From NCBI GenBank assembly GCA_038255145.1, contig JBBSLP010000014.1, positions 28,639 through 92,638 of the forward strand: a stretch of DNA of 64,000 bases, read 5' to 3'. How positions within the stretch are numbered: position 1 is the first letter of the stretch; the number at the start of each line of letters is the position of its first letter. The notes under the pieces are model-generated. The model was not told the DNA's origin, made no database searches, and was given only the letters and a program-made list of their open reading frames with translations. This document shows positions 51,307 to 60,101 of this stretch, piece by piece. The DNA is from WHTX01 sp038255145. Lineage in GTDB: Bacteria; Actinomycetota; Acidimicrobiia; Acidimicrobiales; CAIXPF01. Both the position numbers and the translations under genes were made by a program.

Positions 51307-51668
51307 CCGGAGCCGGTCGAGAGGAGCCGGCCGGGATCGGTCGGTGGCGAGGGGCCGATCGGGAGGCGGCGGGGCGCGGTCGATGCAGCGGGGTGGGCAG
51401 GGATGAGGCGGACCCACCGCATCGACCGTCGGGGGTGGCCGCCACGGACGACCCGGGAGAGGCCGCCGCGACGGTGGGGAGGCCCATGCCGCCCCCCGAC
51501 ACCGCTGCGCGAGGCGCATCGGCCCCTTCCCTTCGGCCGCGGCGGGCGGGTTGTTGAGGGCTGGGACGGAAACGTCGCCGGGCCGGGCCGCGGCAGGGCG
51601 CGACACCACCCGGACGGGGCCCTCGCGGTGAATGGCCGCCGGCCCGGGGTCCCCCTACGGTGGGTGCC
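51307..51668. other. Intergenic stretch with no supported gene
   Basis: These 362 bp between the VOC gene and the small membrane protein gene are open in several frames, but codon usage and the predicted Arg/Pro-rich peptides look like non-coding GC-rich DNA. A weak GATCGG/CCGATC dyad near 51336-51360 is the only structure noticed. No RNA gene recognised. Confidence 0.5.
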
Positions 51669-51920
51669 ATGGCGACGGTCGCCGACGCACTCCCCCTCCT
51701 GGCCCAGGGCTACTCGCCGTTGGGCACCGACCTGCTGCCGTGGCTGATCCTGGCCCTGGGGGCGGCCATGGTGTTCGGCAACGTCGTCGCCCTCGTCCGC
51801 CCGCCCGACCGGTCACGACCCGGCGAGCTCAAACGGGCGCCCCTGGGTCGCAGCGTGGTCATGATCGTCGTCGGTTTCGTCGGCGCGGTGTGGGCGCTGG
51901 CCAGCCTCCTGGCCGCCTGA
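51669..51920 (+). CDS. Small membrane protein, two helices
   Basis: This 83-residue protein has two hydrophobic segments (LLPWLILALGAAMVFGNVVALV and VVMIVVGFVGAVWALASLLA, separated by a basic Pro/Arg/Lys loop RPPDRSRPGELKRAPLGR). The layout suggests a hairpin with the loop in the cytosol. It resembles small conserved actinobacterial membrane proteins, but I cannot name a family. There is no clear Shine-Dalgarno before the ATG. It precedes the sigma/anti-sigma fusion gene by 147 bp. Confidence 0.65.
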   Translation: MATVADALPLLAQGYSPLGTDLLPWLILALGAAMVFGNVVALVRPPDRSRPGELKRAPLGRSVVMIVVGFVGAVWALASLLAA

Positions 51921-52067
51921 AGACCACCCCGCAGACGGCCGGAACGGGTCAACCGCGCCGACAGGGTTCCGGGATGAGCCGGTCGTCGTACCCCATGTGG
52001 GGGGTTTGGCTACGCGACCGGGGGGTGGCGGCCGATCGGCTGGGTTGACAGTCCCATAGGGCGGCGG

Positions 52068-53681
52068 ATGTCTGATCGAGTTGAAGGCAGTGACGAACAG
52101 CTGACGGCGCGGGTGCGCGGCGGCGAGCATGCGGCGGAGACGCTCCTGCGTCGACGGCACGAGCGCGCCGCTCGGCGGCTGGCGGTGTCCTTGGTGGGCG
52201 AAGGGGGACCGGTGGACGACACCGTGTCCGAGGCGTTCGCCCGCGTGCTGTCGCGCCTGCTGGCCGGTCCCGACGAGCTGGCCTTCCGGCCCCTGTTGCT
52301 GCAGGCCGTCCGTCAGGCCGCAGACAGCCGCATGGCCGCCACCCGGCACCGGCGGCGTCCGGGCGCCGGCGACAGCTCCCTGGCGGCCGGGACCGATGTG
52401 GTCGATGTCGACCTCGAAGCCGACCCCGAGGTCGATCTGCGGGCCGAGGAACCCGGCCTCGTGCTGGCCGGGGCCCTGGGACCGGCGTACGGCGAGCTCG
52501 ACGTGGCCGACCAGACCGCCCTGTGGCACACCGACGTGGAAGCGGACCGGCCCCGGCAGGTGGCCGAGGTGCTGGGCATCCGTCGCGGCGAGGTCCGGGC
52601 CCGCGTCGAGCAGAGCCGCCAGCGCCTGCGCCGGGCCTACGTGCGTCGCCACCTGCGCGACGAGACCGACAGCCAGTGCCAGGTCACCGCGGCCCAGCTG
52701 GTCGACTTCCTGGGAGGCCGGTTGTCACGGCAGGCCGAGGACGAGGTGGGGGAGCACCTCGACGGGTGCGATCGTTGCCACACCCTCTACGTCGAGCTCG
52801 TCGACGTCGGCCGGGGATTGCGCACCTTCGTCGTACCCGCCATCGTCGCGCTGTGCGTCATGGCCATCCTGGCCATGGGTGGCCCCTTCGCCGGCCCCGG
52901 GCAGCCCGGCACCCCCTCGTCCATCACCTCGGAGATGGCCGACCCCACCATCGTCCGGCCCCGTCCCACGACCACGGTCACCACGGCGCCGGCCCCGGTC
53001 ACCACGGCCGTCGTCCCCGTGACGACGGCCCCGTCGGCGACCACGGCGGACACCGTGGCCGTCGACGGCACCACGACCCCCGCCGCGGGCACGACCACCA
53101 GCACGACCGAGGTGACGGACGCCACCGGCGCCACGGACACGACGGGCACCCCTGACACGACCGGGAGCACCACGACCGACACCACGGCGACCACGGTGAC
53201 GCCACCCACGACGCGGGGCTCGACGACCACCACCACCCCGGTCGAGTCGGGTGGCAGTGGCTGGCTGGATCCGGACATGGGCCAGGTCGGCAACAGCGAC
53301 GGGGTCGTCATCCCCGACCCCGACGCCCAGTCGGCGCCGGTCCTCGGCAACCTCGGGCCCTACACGGTGACGGTCGACGGCGACGTGGGACCGGGCCAGT
53401 CCAACGTCACCGTCTCGCTGTCCAACCCCGGCGCGGCGGCGAGCGGGGCCTCCCTGGTGCTCGGCCTGCCGGCCAGCTCGGGCTGGATCATCCGCACCGC
53501 CGATCCCAACCGCCCCGTCGCCGGTACCCCCGCCACCTCGACCTGGGCCACGCTGGCGGCGTCATCCCTGGTCAGTGACCAACTGACCATCTACGCCCCC
53601 ACCGGTCCGGTCATCCTCCAGGCCACGCTCACCGTCGGTGCCAGCACGTGGACCACGACGATCGTGGTGCGCGCGGCCTGA
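52068..53681 (+). CDS. Single-chain ECF sigma factor, zinc anti-sigma, membrane and extracellular domain protein
   Basis: This 537-residue protein combines sigma region 2-like helices (~12-95, diverged), a sigma region 4-like HTH (~137-195; VAEVLGIRRGEVRARVEQSR), a ZAS anti-sigma motif (H230-x3-C234-x2-C237 in EHLDGCDRC), a membrane helix (253-271, FVVPAIVALCVMAILAMGG), a ~120-residue Thr/Pro stalk and a C-terminal beta-rich domain (NLGPYTVTVDGDVGPGQSNV). Sigma, its inhibitor and a surface sensor are thus on one chain. Similar ECF groups with fused membrane extensions are known in Actinobacteria. The ATG at 52068 follows GGCGG only weakly. Confidence 0.8.
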   Translation: MSDRVEGSDEQLTARVRGGEHAAETLLRRRHERAARRLAVSLVGEGGPVDDTVSEAFARVLSRLLAGPDELAFRPLLLQAVRQAADSRMAATRHRRRPGAGDSSLAAGTDVVDVDLEADPEVDLRAEEPGLVLAGALGPAYGELDVADQTALWHTDVEADRPRQVAEVLGIRRGEVRARVEQSRQRLRRAYVRRHLRDETDSQCQVTAAQLVDFLGGRLSRQAEDEVGEHLDGCDRCHTLYVELVDVGRGLRTFVVPAIVALCVMAILAMGGPFAGPGQPGTPSSITSEMADPTIVRPRPTTTVTTAPAPVTTAVVPVTTAPSATTADTVAVDGTTTPAAGTTTSTTEVTDATGATDTTGTPDTTGSTTTDTTATTVTPPTTRGSTTTTTPVESGGSGWLDPDMGQVGNSDGVVIPDPDAQSAPVLGNLGPYTVTVDGDVGPGQSNVTVSLSNPGAAASGASLVLGLPASSGWIIRTADPNRPVAGTPATSTWATLAASSLVSDQLTIYAPTGPVILQATLTVGASTWTTTIVVRAA

Positions 53682-53687
53682 CCGCGG

Positions 53688-54845
53688 TCAGAACGCAGGG
53701 TCGCCGGCGTCGAGGCCCAGCAGGACGCGGGCGGCGCTCGTGGCCTGGTTGGCGGCCACGGCCACGTGGAGGGGCACGGCGTGCACGTCGCGGTGGCAGC
53801 GGGACAGCGGCGAGTCGCTGGCGTTGGCGTCCATGCCCGCAGCGGTGCACACCAGCTCGACGGCCCGCACCGAGCTGGCCACCGAGTGGGTGCAGGCCAG
53901 CCGGGCCCGGGCGTGGAGGGGAGCGGGCACCGGTTCGCCGGCCACGGCCAGGGCCCACACCTCGGCCAGCACCTCGCGCACCCAGGCCCGGCCCGACGCC
54001 CACAGGGCCTCGCCCTCGGCCAGGGCGAGCTGGGCGGTGGGCCGGTCGCGCAGGCTGGTGCGGCTCAGGGTGGGGATCTTGGCGCCGGCCAGATCGGTGA
54101 AGGCGTCGAGGGCGGCCCGGGCGATCCCCGAGGCCACGCCGACCTTGGGCCAGGGCAGGCGCAGGCCCACGGGTAGCCGGTAGAAGGGGCAGTCGGGCCG
54201 GGTGCCGCCGTCGAGGAAGCCGACCATGGACCGGGGCACCGCCGCCCCCCGCAGGGTCACGTCGTTGCTGCCGGTACCTCGCAGCCCGGTGACGTTCCAG
54301 GTGTCGAGCACCTTGACCTCGTCGGCGGGGAACACGCCGAACAACACCCGGCGAGGGCGGGTCTCGCCCACCAGGGCGGCCAGCAGCACCCGGTCGGCGA
54401 CGGGCACCCCGCTGACGTAGCGCCAGTGGCCGTCGTAGCTCCAGCCGTCACCGTCGGGTACGGCGGTGCCGTTGGGCACGGCCGATCCGGCCAGGATGAC
54501 CTGGGGTGTAGCCGCCAGCAGGTCGGTCACCGTCTCGGCGGGCAGGTGGGCCGCAGCCAGGCTGAACACCTCGTTGCAGGTCATCACCGTCCACCCCAAC
54601 GAGCCGTCGACGGCGGAGACGGCCTCGATGACGTCGACGAAGTCGGCCAGGTCGAGCTCCACACCGCCCTGGACCCGGGGCACGAGCAGGCGCATGGCCC
54701 CCTCCGCAGCCAGGGCCTTGAACACGGCGTCCGCGGGCCGGTGACGTTCCTCGGCCCACCCCACCCAGCGGGCGGCCTGCCCCAGGACGGGCTCGAGGCG
54801 GCCGAGGACCTCGGCGCTGGGGCCCGTTGTCCCCCGCGACAGCAT
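53688..54845 (-). CDS. Acyl-CoA dehydrogenase-fold flavin monooxygenase-like protein
   Basis: This 385-residue protein has the acyl-CoA dehydrogenase fold: ALAAEGAMRLLVPRVQGGVE, VSAVDGSLGWTVMTCNEVFS, then GGWSYDGHWRYVSG-like beta-domain segments (DGDGWSYDGHWRYVSGVPVA). It ends with the C-terminal helices ARLACTHSVASSVRAVELVC. The lack of a clear catalytic Glu context and the typical G-W-R-Y-V-SG pattern point to the HsaA/DszC-type FMNH2-dependent hydroxylases rather than a beta-oxidation enzyme. A reductase partner is not adjacent. The ATG at 54845 or a GTG two codons earlier could start it. Confidence 0.8.
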   Translation of the reverse strand: MLSRGTTGPSAEVLGRLEPVLGQAARWVGWAEERHRPADAVFKALAAEGAMRLLVPRVQGGVELDLADFVDVIEAVSAVDGSLGWTVMTCNEVFSLAAAHLPAETVTDLLAATPQVILAGSAVPNGTAVPDGDGWSYDGHWRYVSGVPVADRVLLAALVGETRPRRVLFGVFPADEVKVLDTWNVTGLRGTGSNDVTLRGAAVPRSMVGFLDGGTRPDCPFYRLPVGLRLPWPKVGVASGIARAALDAFTDLAGAKIPTLSRTSLRDRPTAQLALAEGEALWASGRAWVREVLAEVWALAVAGEPVPAPLHARARLACTHSVASSVRAVELVCTAAGMDANASDSPLSRCHRDVHAVPLHVAVAANQATSAARVLLGLDAGDPAF

Positions 54846-54957
54846 GGCCACGCACCGTAGCGGCTGAGGTGTTCGTCACGCCTGGTGGGGGCCCGGAGGA
54901 GCGTCATCGGGCACAACGCCTTGCGTTGGACCCCCGTGCGCCTCTAGTGACAGCGCT

Positions 54958-55446
54958 GTGACCCAGATCCGTCGCCTCCTCGAGGCCAACGAGGCTTACG
55001 CCGCTGCCCGTGCCAACGTCGCCGACCCCCGCCCCGGCCGACGGCTGGCCGTGGTCACGTGCATGGACGCCCGCATCGACGTGTTCGCCGTCCTCGGCCT
55101 GCACCTGGGCGAGGCCCACGTGATCCGCAACGCCGGGGGCCGGGTGACCGACGACGTGCTGCGCAGCCTGGCCCTGTCGAGCGATGTGCTCGGCGTGAAC
55201 ACCGTGGCCGTCATGCAGCACACCAAGTGCGGCCTGGCCGGGGTGACCAATGACGAGCTGCAGCGGATCACCGGCGCCGACTTCCCCTTCTTCCCCATCG
55301 ACGACCACGGCGCTGCCCTGCGCGAGGACATCGAGCTCCTAGCGACCAAGCCCTACCTGGAGCGGCTCGTGGTCATCGCCGGCTTCGTGTACGACGTGGA
55401 GAGCGGCGAGATCGACGACGTCGTGCGCTGGGAACGCCCCGCCTGA
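54958..55446 (+). CDS. Beta-class carbonic anhydrase
   Basis: This 162-residue zinc enzyme interconverts CO2 and bicarbonate. The zinc ligands are in VVTCMDARIDVF (CxDxR) and QHTKCGLAG (HxxC), with the dyad Asp-Arg in MDAR. The nearby HVIRNAGGRVTDDVLRSLAL is diagnostic. It is the short 'carbonic anhydrase-like' type common in Actinobacteria. The GTG start opens TQIRRLLEANEAYA. Its 3' end overlaps the antisense remains of the MmyB-like regulator. Confidence 0.93.
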   Translation: MTQIRRLLEANEAYAAARANVADPRPGRRLAVVTCMDARIDVFAVLGLHLGEAHVIRNAGGRVTDDVLRSLALSSDVLGVNTVAVMQHTKCGLAGVTNDELQRITGADFPFFPIDDHGAALREDIELLATKPYLERLVVIAGFVYDVESGEIDDVVRWERPA

Positions 55447-55449
55447 CGC

Positions 55450-55972
55450 CGCCGTCGGCGGCGCCTGGTGCCAGCCGGCACGGGGGGGGTTGGGCAGCTG
55501 CCCAGGAAGCGCTGCCACACGATGTTGCGGGTGGGGGGCACCCAGGCCGAGAAGTCGCCCAACAGGGCGGTGGCCATGGCGTTCCAGGCCAGCACGTCGC
55601 CCTTGGCGTCCATGACCAGGGCGGGGAGGTCGGTGAGGCGATCGAGGACCCGGGTGGTGCTGGCCCGCACCATGCTGTCGAGGTGGCCGGGCCGGGGGGC
55701 TTGGAGCCGGCCAGGTTGAACAGGTGGTCGCGCTCGTCGTCGGTCAGCCGCAGGGCCCGGGCCAGCGCGCCGAGGACCTGGTCGGAGGGGTTCGGCCCCC
55801 GCCCCTGCTCCAGGCGCACCAGGTAGTCGACCGAGATGCCGGCCAGCTGGGCCACCTCCTCCCGTCGCAACCCGCCCACCCGGCGCCGCAGGCCTGCAGG
55901 CAGGCCCACGTCGGCGGGGGGCAACCGGCCCCGCGCCGTCCGCAACGCACTGCCCAACTCCTCACGGTCCAT
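55450..55972 (-). pseudogene. Decayed MmyB-like XRE regulator
   Basis: The first frame (from ATG 55972) encodes a normal N-terminal HTH of the XRE/MmyB type (LRREEVAQLAGISVDYLVRL, EQGRGPNPSDQVLGALARAL, LTDDERDHLFNLAG). After SKPPG the homology continues only in another frame (RLTDLPALVMDAKGDVLAW, NIVWQRFLGS). This implies a frameshift in the C/G run near 55690-55700. The ligand-binding domain is then cut short after WQRFLGS, where it runs into the carbonic anhydrase end. It is divergent from a damaged SDR gene, the usual partner of such regulators. Confidence 0.75.
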
Positions 55973-56073
55973 GGTCCCCAGATGGGCCCGTCGGTGGCGG
56001 CTGTGGGTGGTACGGCTGATCCCAGGCTGGGCCGGTCCTGCGCGGCCCTGGTGAGGGGGCGCATGGTGGGGGC

Positions 56074-56609
56074 ATGACGACGACCACACCGACGACAGCG
56101 CTGATCACCGGGGTCAACAAGGGACTGGGCCGGGAGACGGCCCGCCTGGTGAACAACGCCGGCATCATCGGCGGCGCCGGGACCCTGGAGACGGGACCGG
56201 CCGACTTCCTGGCCTGCTTCGGGGTCAACCTGCTGGGGCCGGTGCGGGTGACCCGGGCCGCCCTACCCCTACTGGCCCGCTCCGAGCACCCCCGCATCGT
56301 CATGGTGTCGAGCGGCCTGGGATCCATGACCGTCACCAATGACCCCGACCGACTGGAATCGACGCTGGTCACCATGGTCTACCCGGCGTCCAAGGCGGCG
56401 CTGAACATGGTGACCACCCAGTACGCCAAGGCCCTGCCCGGCTTCCGCATCAACGCCGTGGACCCGGCTACACGGCCACCGACCTCAACGGGCACCGGGG
56501 TCACCGCCGCATCGACGAGGGGGCCGCCATCATCGTGGCCATGGCCCAGGTCGCGGCCGACGGCCCCACCGGCGGCTTCTTCGACGATGCCGGCCCCGTG
56601 CCCTGGTGA
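56074..56609 (+). pseudogene. Decayed short-chain dehydrogenase/reductase
   Basis: The N-terminus TALITGVNKGLGRETAR is the SDR cofactor motif. It jumps directly into LVNNAGIIGGAG, so ~60-70 residues between the first helix and the NNAG motif are missing (in-frame deletion). VYPASKAALNMVTTQYAKAL carries the catalytic YxxxK. A single-base loss near 56463-56470 then shifts frame: the expected GYTATDLNG ... GGFFDDAGPVPW ending is readable in the next frame up to the TGA at 56607. Non-functional as written, unless there are sequencing errors. Confidence 0.78.
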
Positions 56610-56757
56610 CCGCCCCCTGGGGACCGCGGTTGCGCTGGTCCGCTCGGTGCGAGGCGAGCACGGCGCGCCGCCGGTGGCGACGATGCCGGTTGCCCTGGCT
56701 CCCGCCGCCCGGTCACCCCGCCCGGTCACCCCGGCCGGTCATGCACTTTAGTGTTGA

Positions 56758-58791
56758 ATGCGGAATGTTGAGCGAGGGCGGCGGTTGGACCTGTCCGTGC
56801 CGGCCCTTCGTCGTTCCCCCGTCGCGACGGTGGCCGCCCTCGTGGCTGCCCTCGCCGAGACCCCGTCGATCATCGAGGGGCTGCGGATCAGCGGGGAGCT
56901 GGCGGCCGCCGCGTCTGCGACCATCGAGCCCTGGGCCACCGTTCGCCTGCTCGAGCGGGCCATCGTCGCGTCGGTCGCGGACGGCGACGCCCTCACCGCC
57001 TTCGGGGCGATCCACGCCCTCGGCCGGGTGCAGGACGACGCGGCCGACGCCGTCCTGGTACCGCTGATCCGGTCCCCCGAGCCCGGCATCGCCGGCCACG
57101 CAGCGTGGGTCCTGGGCAGCCGCCTGCCCGACCTGTCGGTGGTCCACGGCCTCGTCGCCATGGTGGCCGCCGGCGGCTTCGACGGCATGGTCGCCCAGCG
57201 CACGCTGCTGCAGTGGTCGCCGCTGACCGGCCGCCTGGTGCGCAACGCCATCATCGACGAGATCTTCCACCTGGGGGGCAGCGGGCCCGCCTCCGACCTG
57301 GGCGGCGATGGGGAAGAGGACCGGGAGGGGGCGGTCCGGCGCCTGCTCGACACCCTCGACGGCGATGTCCAACTGCCCACCGTGCCCCGATCGCCCGGGC
57401 CCGCAGGACGCGGCGTGACGGTGGTGCAGCCGTTCCTGCATGCCCGTCTCGACGCCGCCGGTTCGCGGCTTGGCGCCGGGGATGCCGGCGGGATCGCCAG
57501 CCTGCTCCGCTCGCTCGGGTCCAGCCTGCCCCGGCACCCCGCCGTGCGCGAGGTCGTCACCGTCACCCGGGCCCACCCCACGGCCGACGGTTGGGAGGGC
57601 CCGACCGACGAGCTCGGCGCCGGCCACCGGCTCGTGCGCATCCGCTACGGGCCGGCGCACGAGGTGGCCCCGGCCGATGCGTGGATCCACCGTGTTGCCA
57701 TCGAGCGGGAGCTGACCCACCTGGCGGCGGCGCTGTCCGGGCCGGTCGTCTGGCACCTGCGCATGGCCGACGTCGGGACGCTGGCTGCCGCTGCGGTCGC
57801 CCGCCGCTTCGGACACCGCGTCGTGTTCACCGCCGCCCCCGACCCGCATGCGCCGATGGTCGCCCGCCAGGCGGCGGGGGAGCTCGACCGGGCCGGCTTC
57901 GGTGCCGCCGACGACCACGAGCACCTGTGGTTCCGCGCCGTGCTGGTGGCGCGGTTGGTCGCCGATGCCGACCGGCTGGTCGTCTTGCCCCGCCCGGATC
58001 TGACCACCACCCTCCGTGCCCTGCTGGGCATCGACGTCGACCACCCCGACGGACGGGTGGTGGTGATCCCCGAAGGTGTCGACACCGCCGCCCTCGACCG
58101 GGCCGAGCACCGACGCACGACCACGTCGGCGCCCGCGTCCGCCGTGCAACGGGTGTGCGCCGCGCTGCCAGCGGAGCGTCGCCACCTGCCGTGGCTGATG
58201 ACGGTCGGCCGGCTGAACCCGATGAAGGGCCCGCACCGGCTGGCCGAGGCGTGGGCGGGGAGCCCCGAGCTGCGCGAGCGCTTCAACGTGGTCGTCGTGG
58301 GCGGTGACCTGGTCGACCCCAGCGCGGTCGAGCGAGCGACGATGGCGCTGATCGGTTGCGGCGGGGGTGAGGCCGACGGGTTGGTCCTGGCCGGTCAGGT
58401 GCGGCCCGACGAGGTGGCCGACCTGCTGGTCCATGCCGCGAACGGCGGCGTGTACGTGGCCGCGAGCGACAAGGAGGAGTTCGGCCTCGCCGTGGTCGAG
58501 GCCCTGGGCGCCGGCCTGGCCGTCGTCGCGCCCGAGCAGGGCGGCGCGTCGACCTACATCGACCAGGGCGTGACCGGTCTGGTGACCGACACCCGATCGG
58601 TGCCGGCGTTGCGGCGGGCGATCGTCGACGTCGTCGCGCTGGCCTCTGACCGCGGACGCAGCGACCAGGCCCGGGCCATGGTGCGTGCCGACCTCTCGGT
58701 ATCGACCATGGCCGAGCGCCTCGGCGACCTCTACGCCGCCCTCGTCACCCGCCCCTCCCGTGATCGGGCGATGTCGGCGTTCCCCCGGTGA
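56758..58791 (+). CDS. HEAT-repeat/GT4-type glycosyltransferase fusion
   Basis: This 677-residue protein has an N-terminal ~160-residue helical-repeat region (LTAFGAIHALGRVQDDAADA, IAGHAAWVLGSRLPDLSVVH: HEAT/PBS-like). A GT-B glycosyltransferase of the GT4 family follows. The donor-binding domain has PWLMTVGRLNPMKGPHRLAE, and EEFGLAVVEALGAGLAVVAP carries the EX7E motif of retaining enzymes. The acceptor and the role of the repeats are unknown. The next gene, 4 bp on, is a second glycosyltransferase, so they act as a pair. The ATG at 56758 has no strong Shine-Dalgarno. Confidence 0.83.
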   Translation: MRNVERGRRLDLSVPALRRSPVATVAALVAALAETPSIIEGLRISGELAAAASATIEPWATVRLLERAIVASVADGDALTAFGAIHALGRVQDDAADAVLVPLIRSPEPGIAGHAAWVLGSRLPDLSVVHGLVAMVAAGGFDGMVAQRTLLQWSPLTGRLVRNAIIDEIFHLGGSGPASDLGGDGEEDREGAVRRLLDTLDGDVQLPTVPRSPGPAGRGVTVVQPFLHARLDAAGSRLGAGDAGGIASLLRSLGSSLPRHPAVREVVTVTRAHPTADGWEGPTDELGAGHRLVRIRYGPAHEVAPADAWIHRVAIERELTHLAAALSGPVVWHLRMADVGTLAAAAVARRFGHRVVFTAAPDPHAPMVARQAAGELDRAGFGAADDHEHLWFRAVLVARLVADADRLVVLPRPDLTTTLRALLGIDVDHPDGRVVVIPEGVDTAALDRAEHRRTTTSAPASAVQRVCAALPAERRHLPWLMTVGRLNPMKGPHRLAEAWAGSPELRERFNVVVVGGDLVDPSAVERATMALIGCGGGEADGLVLAGQVRPDEVADLLVHAANGGVYVAASDKEEFGLAVVEALGAGLAVVAPEQGGASTYIDQGVTGLVTDTRSVPALRRAIVDVVALASDRGRSDQARAMVRADLSVSTMAERLGDLYAALVTRPSRDRAMSAFPR

Positions 58792-58795
58792 CGGG

Positions 58796-60076
58796 GTGAG
58801 GCTCCTCGTCATCTGTCCCGACTACGCGTCGCACGCCTTCGGGCTGCTCGAGATCGCGGCGTCCGCCCGGGCCTCGGGCGACCACGTGTGGTTCGCCACC
58901 GGCGAGGCCGTCCGCCCCCTGGTCGAGGCGGCCGGCCTCCACTGGGTGCCACTGCGACTGGGCCGGGGGAGCAACCCGGGCACCATCCGGGTCGAGGAGC
59001 AGGACCGGGGCGAGGACGAGCTCCTGGCCGGGTTCTTCGCCGCCACCCGTCGGGGCGCGGTCGCCACCCTCACCTTCCAGGCCGCCGCCCGCCGCCACGA
59101 CCTGCTCTTCGAGCCCGAGCGCGTGCTCGACGACGTCGCCCGCATCGTGGCAACCGTCGGACCCGACGCGGTGGTGGTCGACCACATCGCCTTCGGCGCC
59201 ACCCTCGCCCTGTACGCGCTGGACGTGGCGGCGACGGCGGTCGTGCTCGGCCACCCCACCGCCCTGCCCGCGCCGGGCGAGGTCTACGGCGTGCCGCCCG
59301 CCTGGCCGAGGGCCATCCGCCCCACGGCCGCCGAGCTCGACGACCTCGAGCGGCTGTGTCGCGGCGTGGCCGAGTCCTTCACCGATTCGGCGAACGAGGT
59401 GCTGGCCCGTCGGGCGCCGCACCGCCCTGCCATCGCTGACGCCTTCAGCCGGGCCAACGTGCGCACCCTCTACAACTTCCCCGCCGCGCTGCACCCAGAC
59501 GAGCGACCGACGCCCGAGGGGGCGGTGTTCCTCGGGTCCCTGGTGCGTCCTCAGGACCTCGGCGCGGTGCCGCTGCCGGCGCCGACCGGCGGACCCCGGG
59601 TCTACGTGTCGCTCGGCTCGTTCCTCGGCGCCCGCGACGACATCCTCCGCACGGCGGTGGACGCCGCCCGCCGCGGGACCTGGTCGTTGTCGCTCGCCCA
59701 CGGCAGCACGTCGCGGGCGGCTCTCGGCGAGCTGCCGCTCGGCGCCACGGTGGCGCCGTCGCTGCCCCAGGTCGCGCTGCTCGGCCACGTCGACGTGGCC
59801 GTGACCCACGGCGGCAACAACACCGTGACCGAGGCGCTCAATGCCGGCGTGCCCATGGTGGTGCTGCCCCTGTCCACCGACCAGTTCGCCGCGGCGGCCG
59901 CCATCGAGGCCGCCGGTCTGGGGGTCGTGCTCGACCCGAACCGCCTCACCGCCGCCGATCTGGTCGGGGCCGTCCTCGACGCGACCCGCCCCGAGGTGGT
60001 CGAGCGGGCGGCGTCATGGGGCGAACACCTCCGCGCCCACCCCGGCGCCGAGGCCGCGATGGCGGCGTTGCGCTGA
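58796..60076 (+). CDS. GT1/MGT-type glycosyltransferase
   Basis: This 426-residue protein opens RLLVICPDYASHAFGLLEIA and has the UGT/MGT donor site GPRVYVSLGSFLGARDDILR plus ALLGHVDVAVTHGGNNTVTEA and GVPMVVLPLSTDQFAAAAAI, the HGG...N.E signature used by macrolide and antibiotic glycosyltransferases. A GTG 4 bp after the HEAT-GT4 gene stop is the start. Typical products are glycosylated lipids, carotenoids or natural products. No biosynthetic genes are adjacent, so the acceptor is unknown. Confidence 0.88.
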   Translation: MRLLVICPDYASHAFGLLEIAASARASGDHVWFATGEAVRPLVEAAGLHWVPLRLGRGSNPGTIRVEEQDRGEDELLAGFFAATRRGAVATLTFQAAARRHDLLFEPERVLDDVARIVATVGPDAVVVDHIAFGATLALYALDVAATAVVLGHPTALPAPGEVYGVPPAWPRAIRPTAAELDDLERLCRGVAESFTDSANEVLARRAPHRPAIADAFSRANVRTLYNFPAALHPDERPTPEGAVFLGSLVRPQDLGAVPLPAPTGGPRVYVSLGSFLGARDDILRTAVDAARRGTWSLSLAHGSTSRAALGELPLGATVAPSLPQVALLGHVDVAVTHGGNNTVTEALNAGVPMVVLPLSTDQFAAAAAIEAAGLGVVLDPNRLTAADLVGAVLDATRPEVVERAASWGEHLRAHPGAEAAMAALR

Positions 60077-60101
60077 CCGCGCCGCCGCCCCGCGGCCCGG
60101 C

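Noticed and set aside
52044..52068. TTGACA as -35 box of the sigma-fusion gene
   Set aside because: It lies only 18 bp before the ATG, leaving no room for a -10 box and leader.
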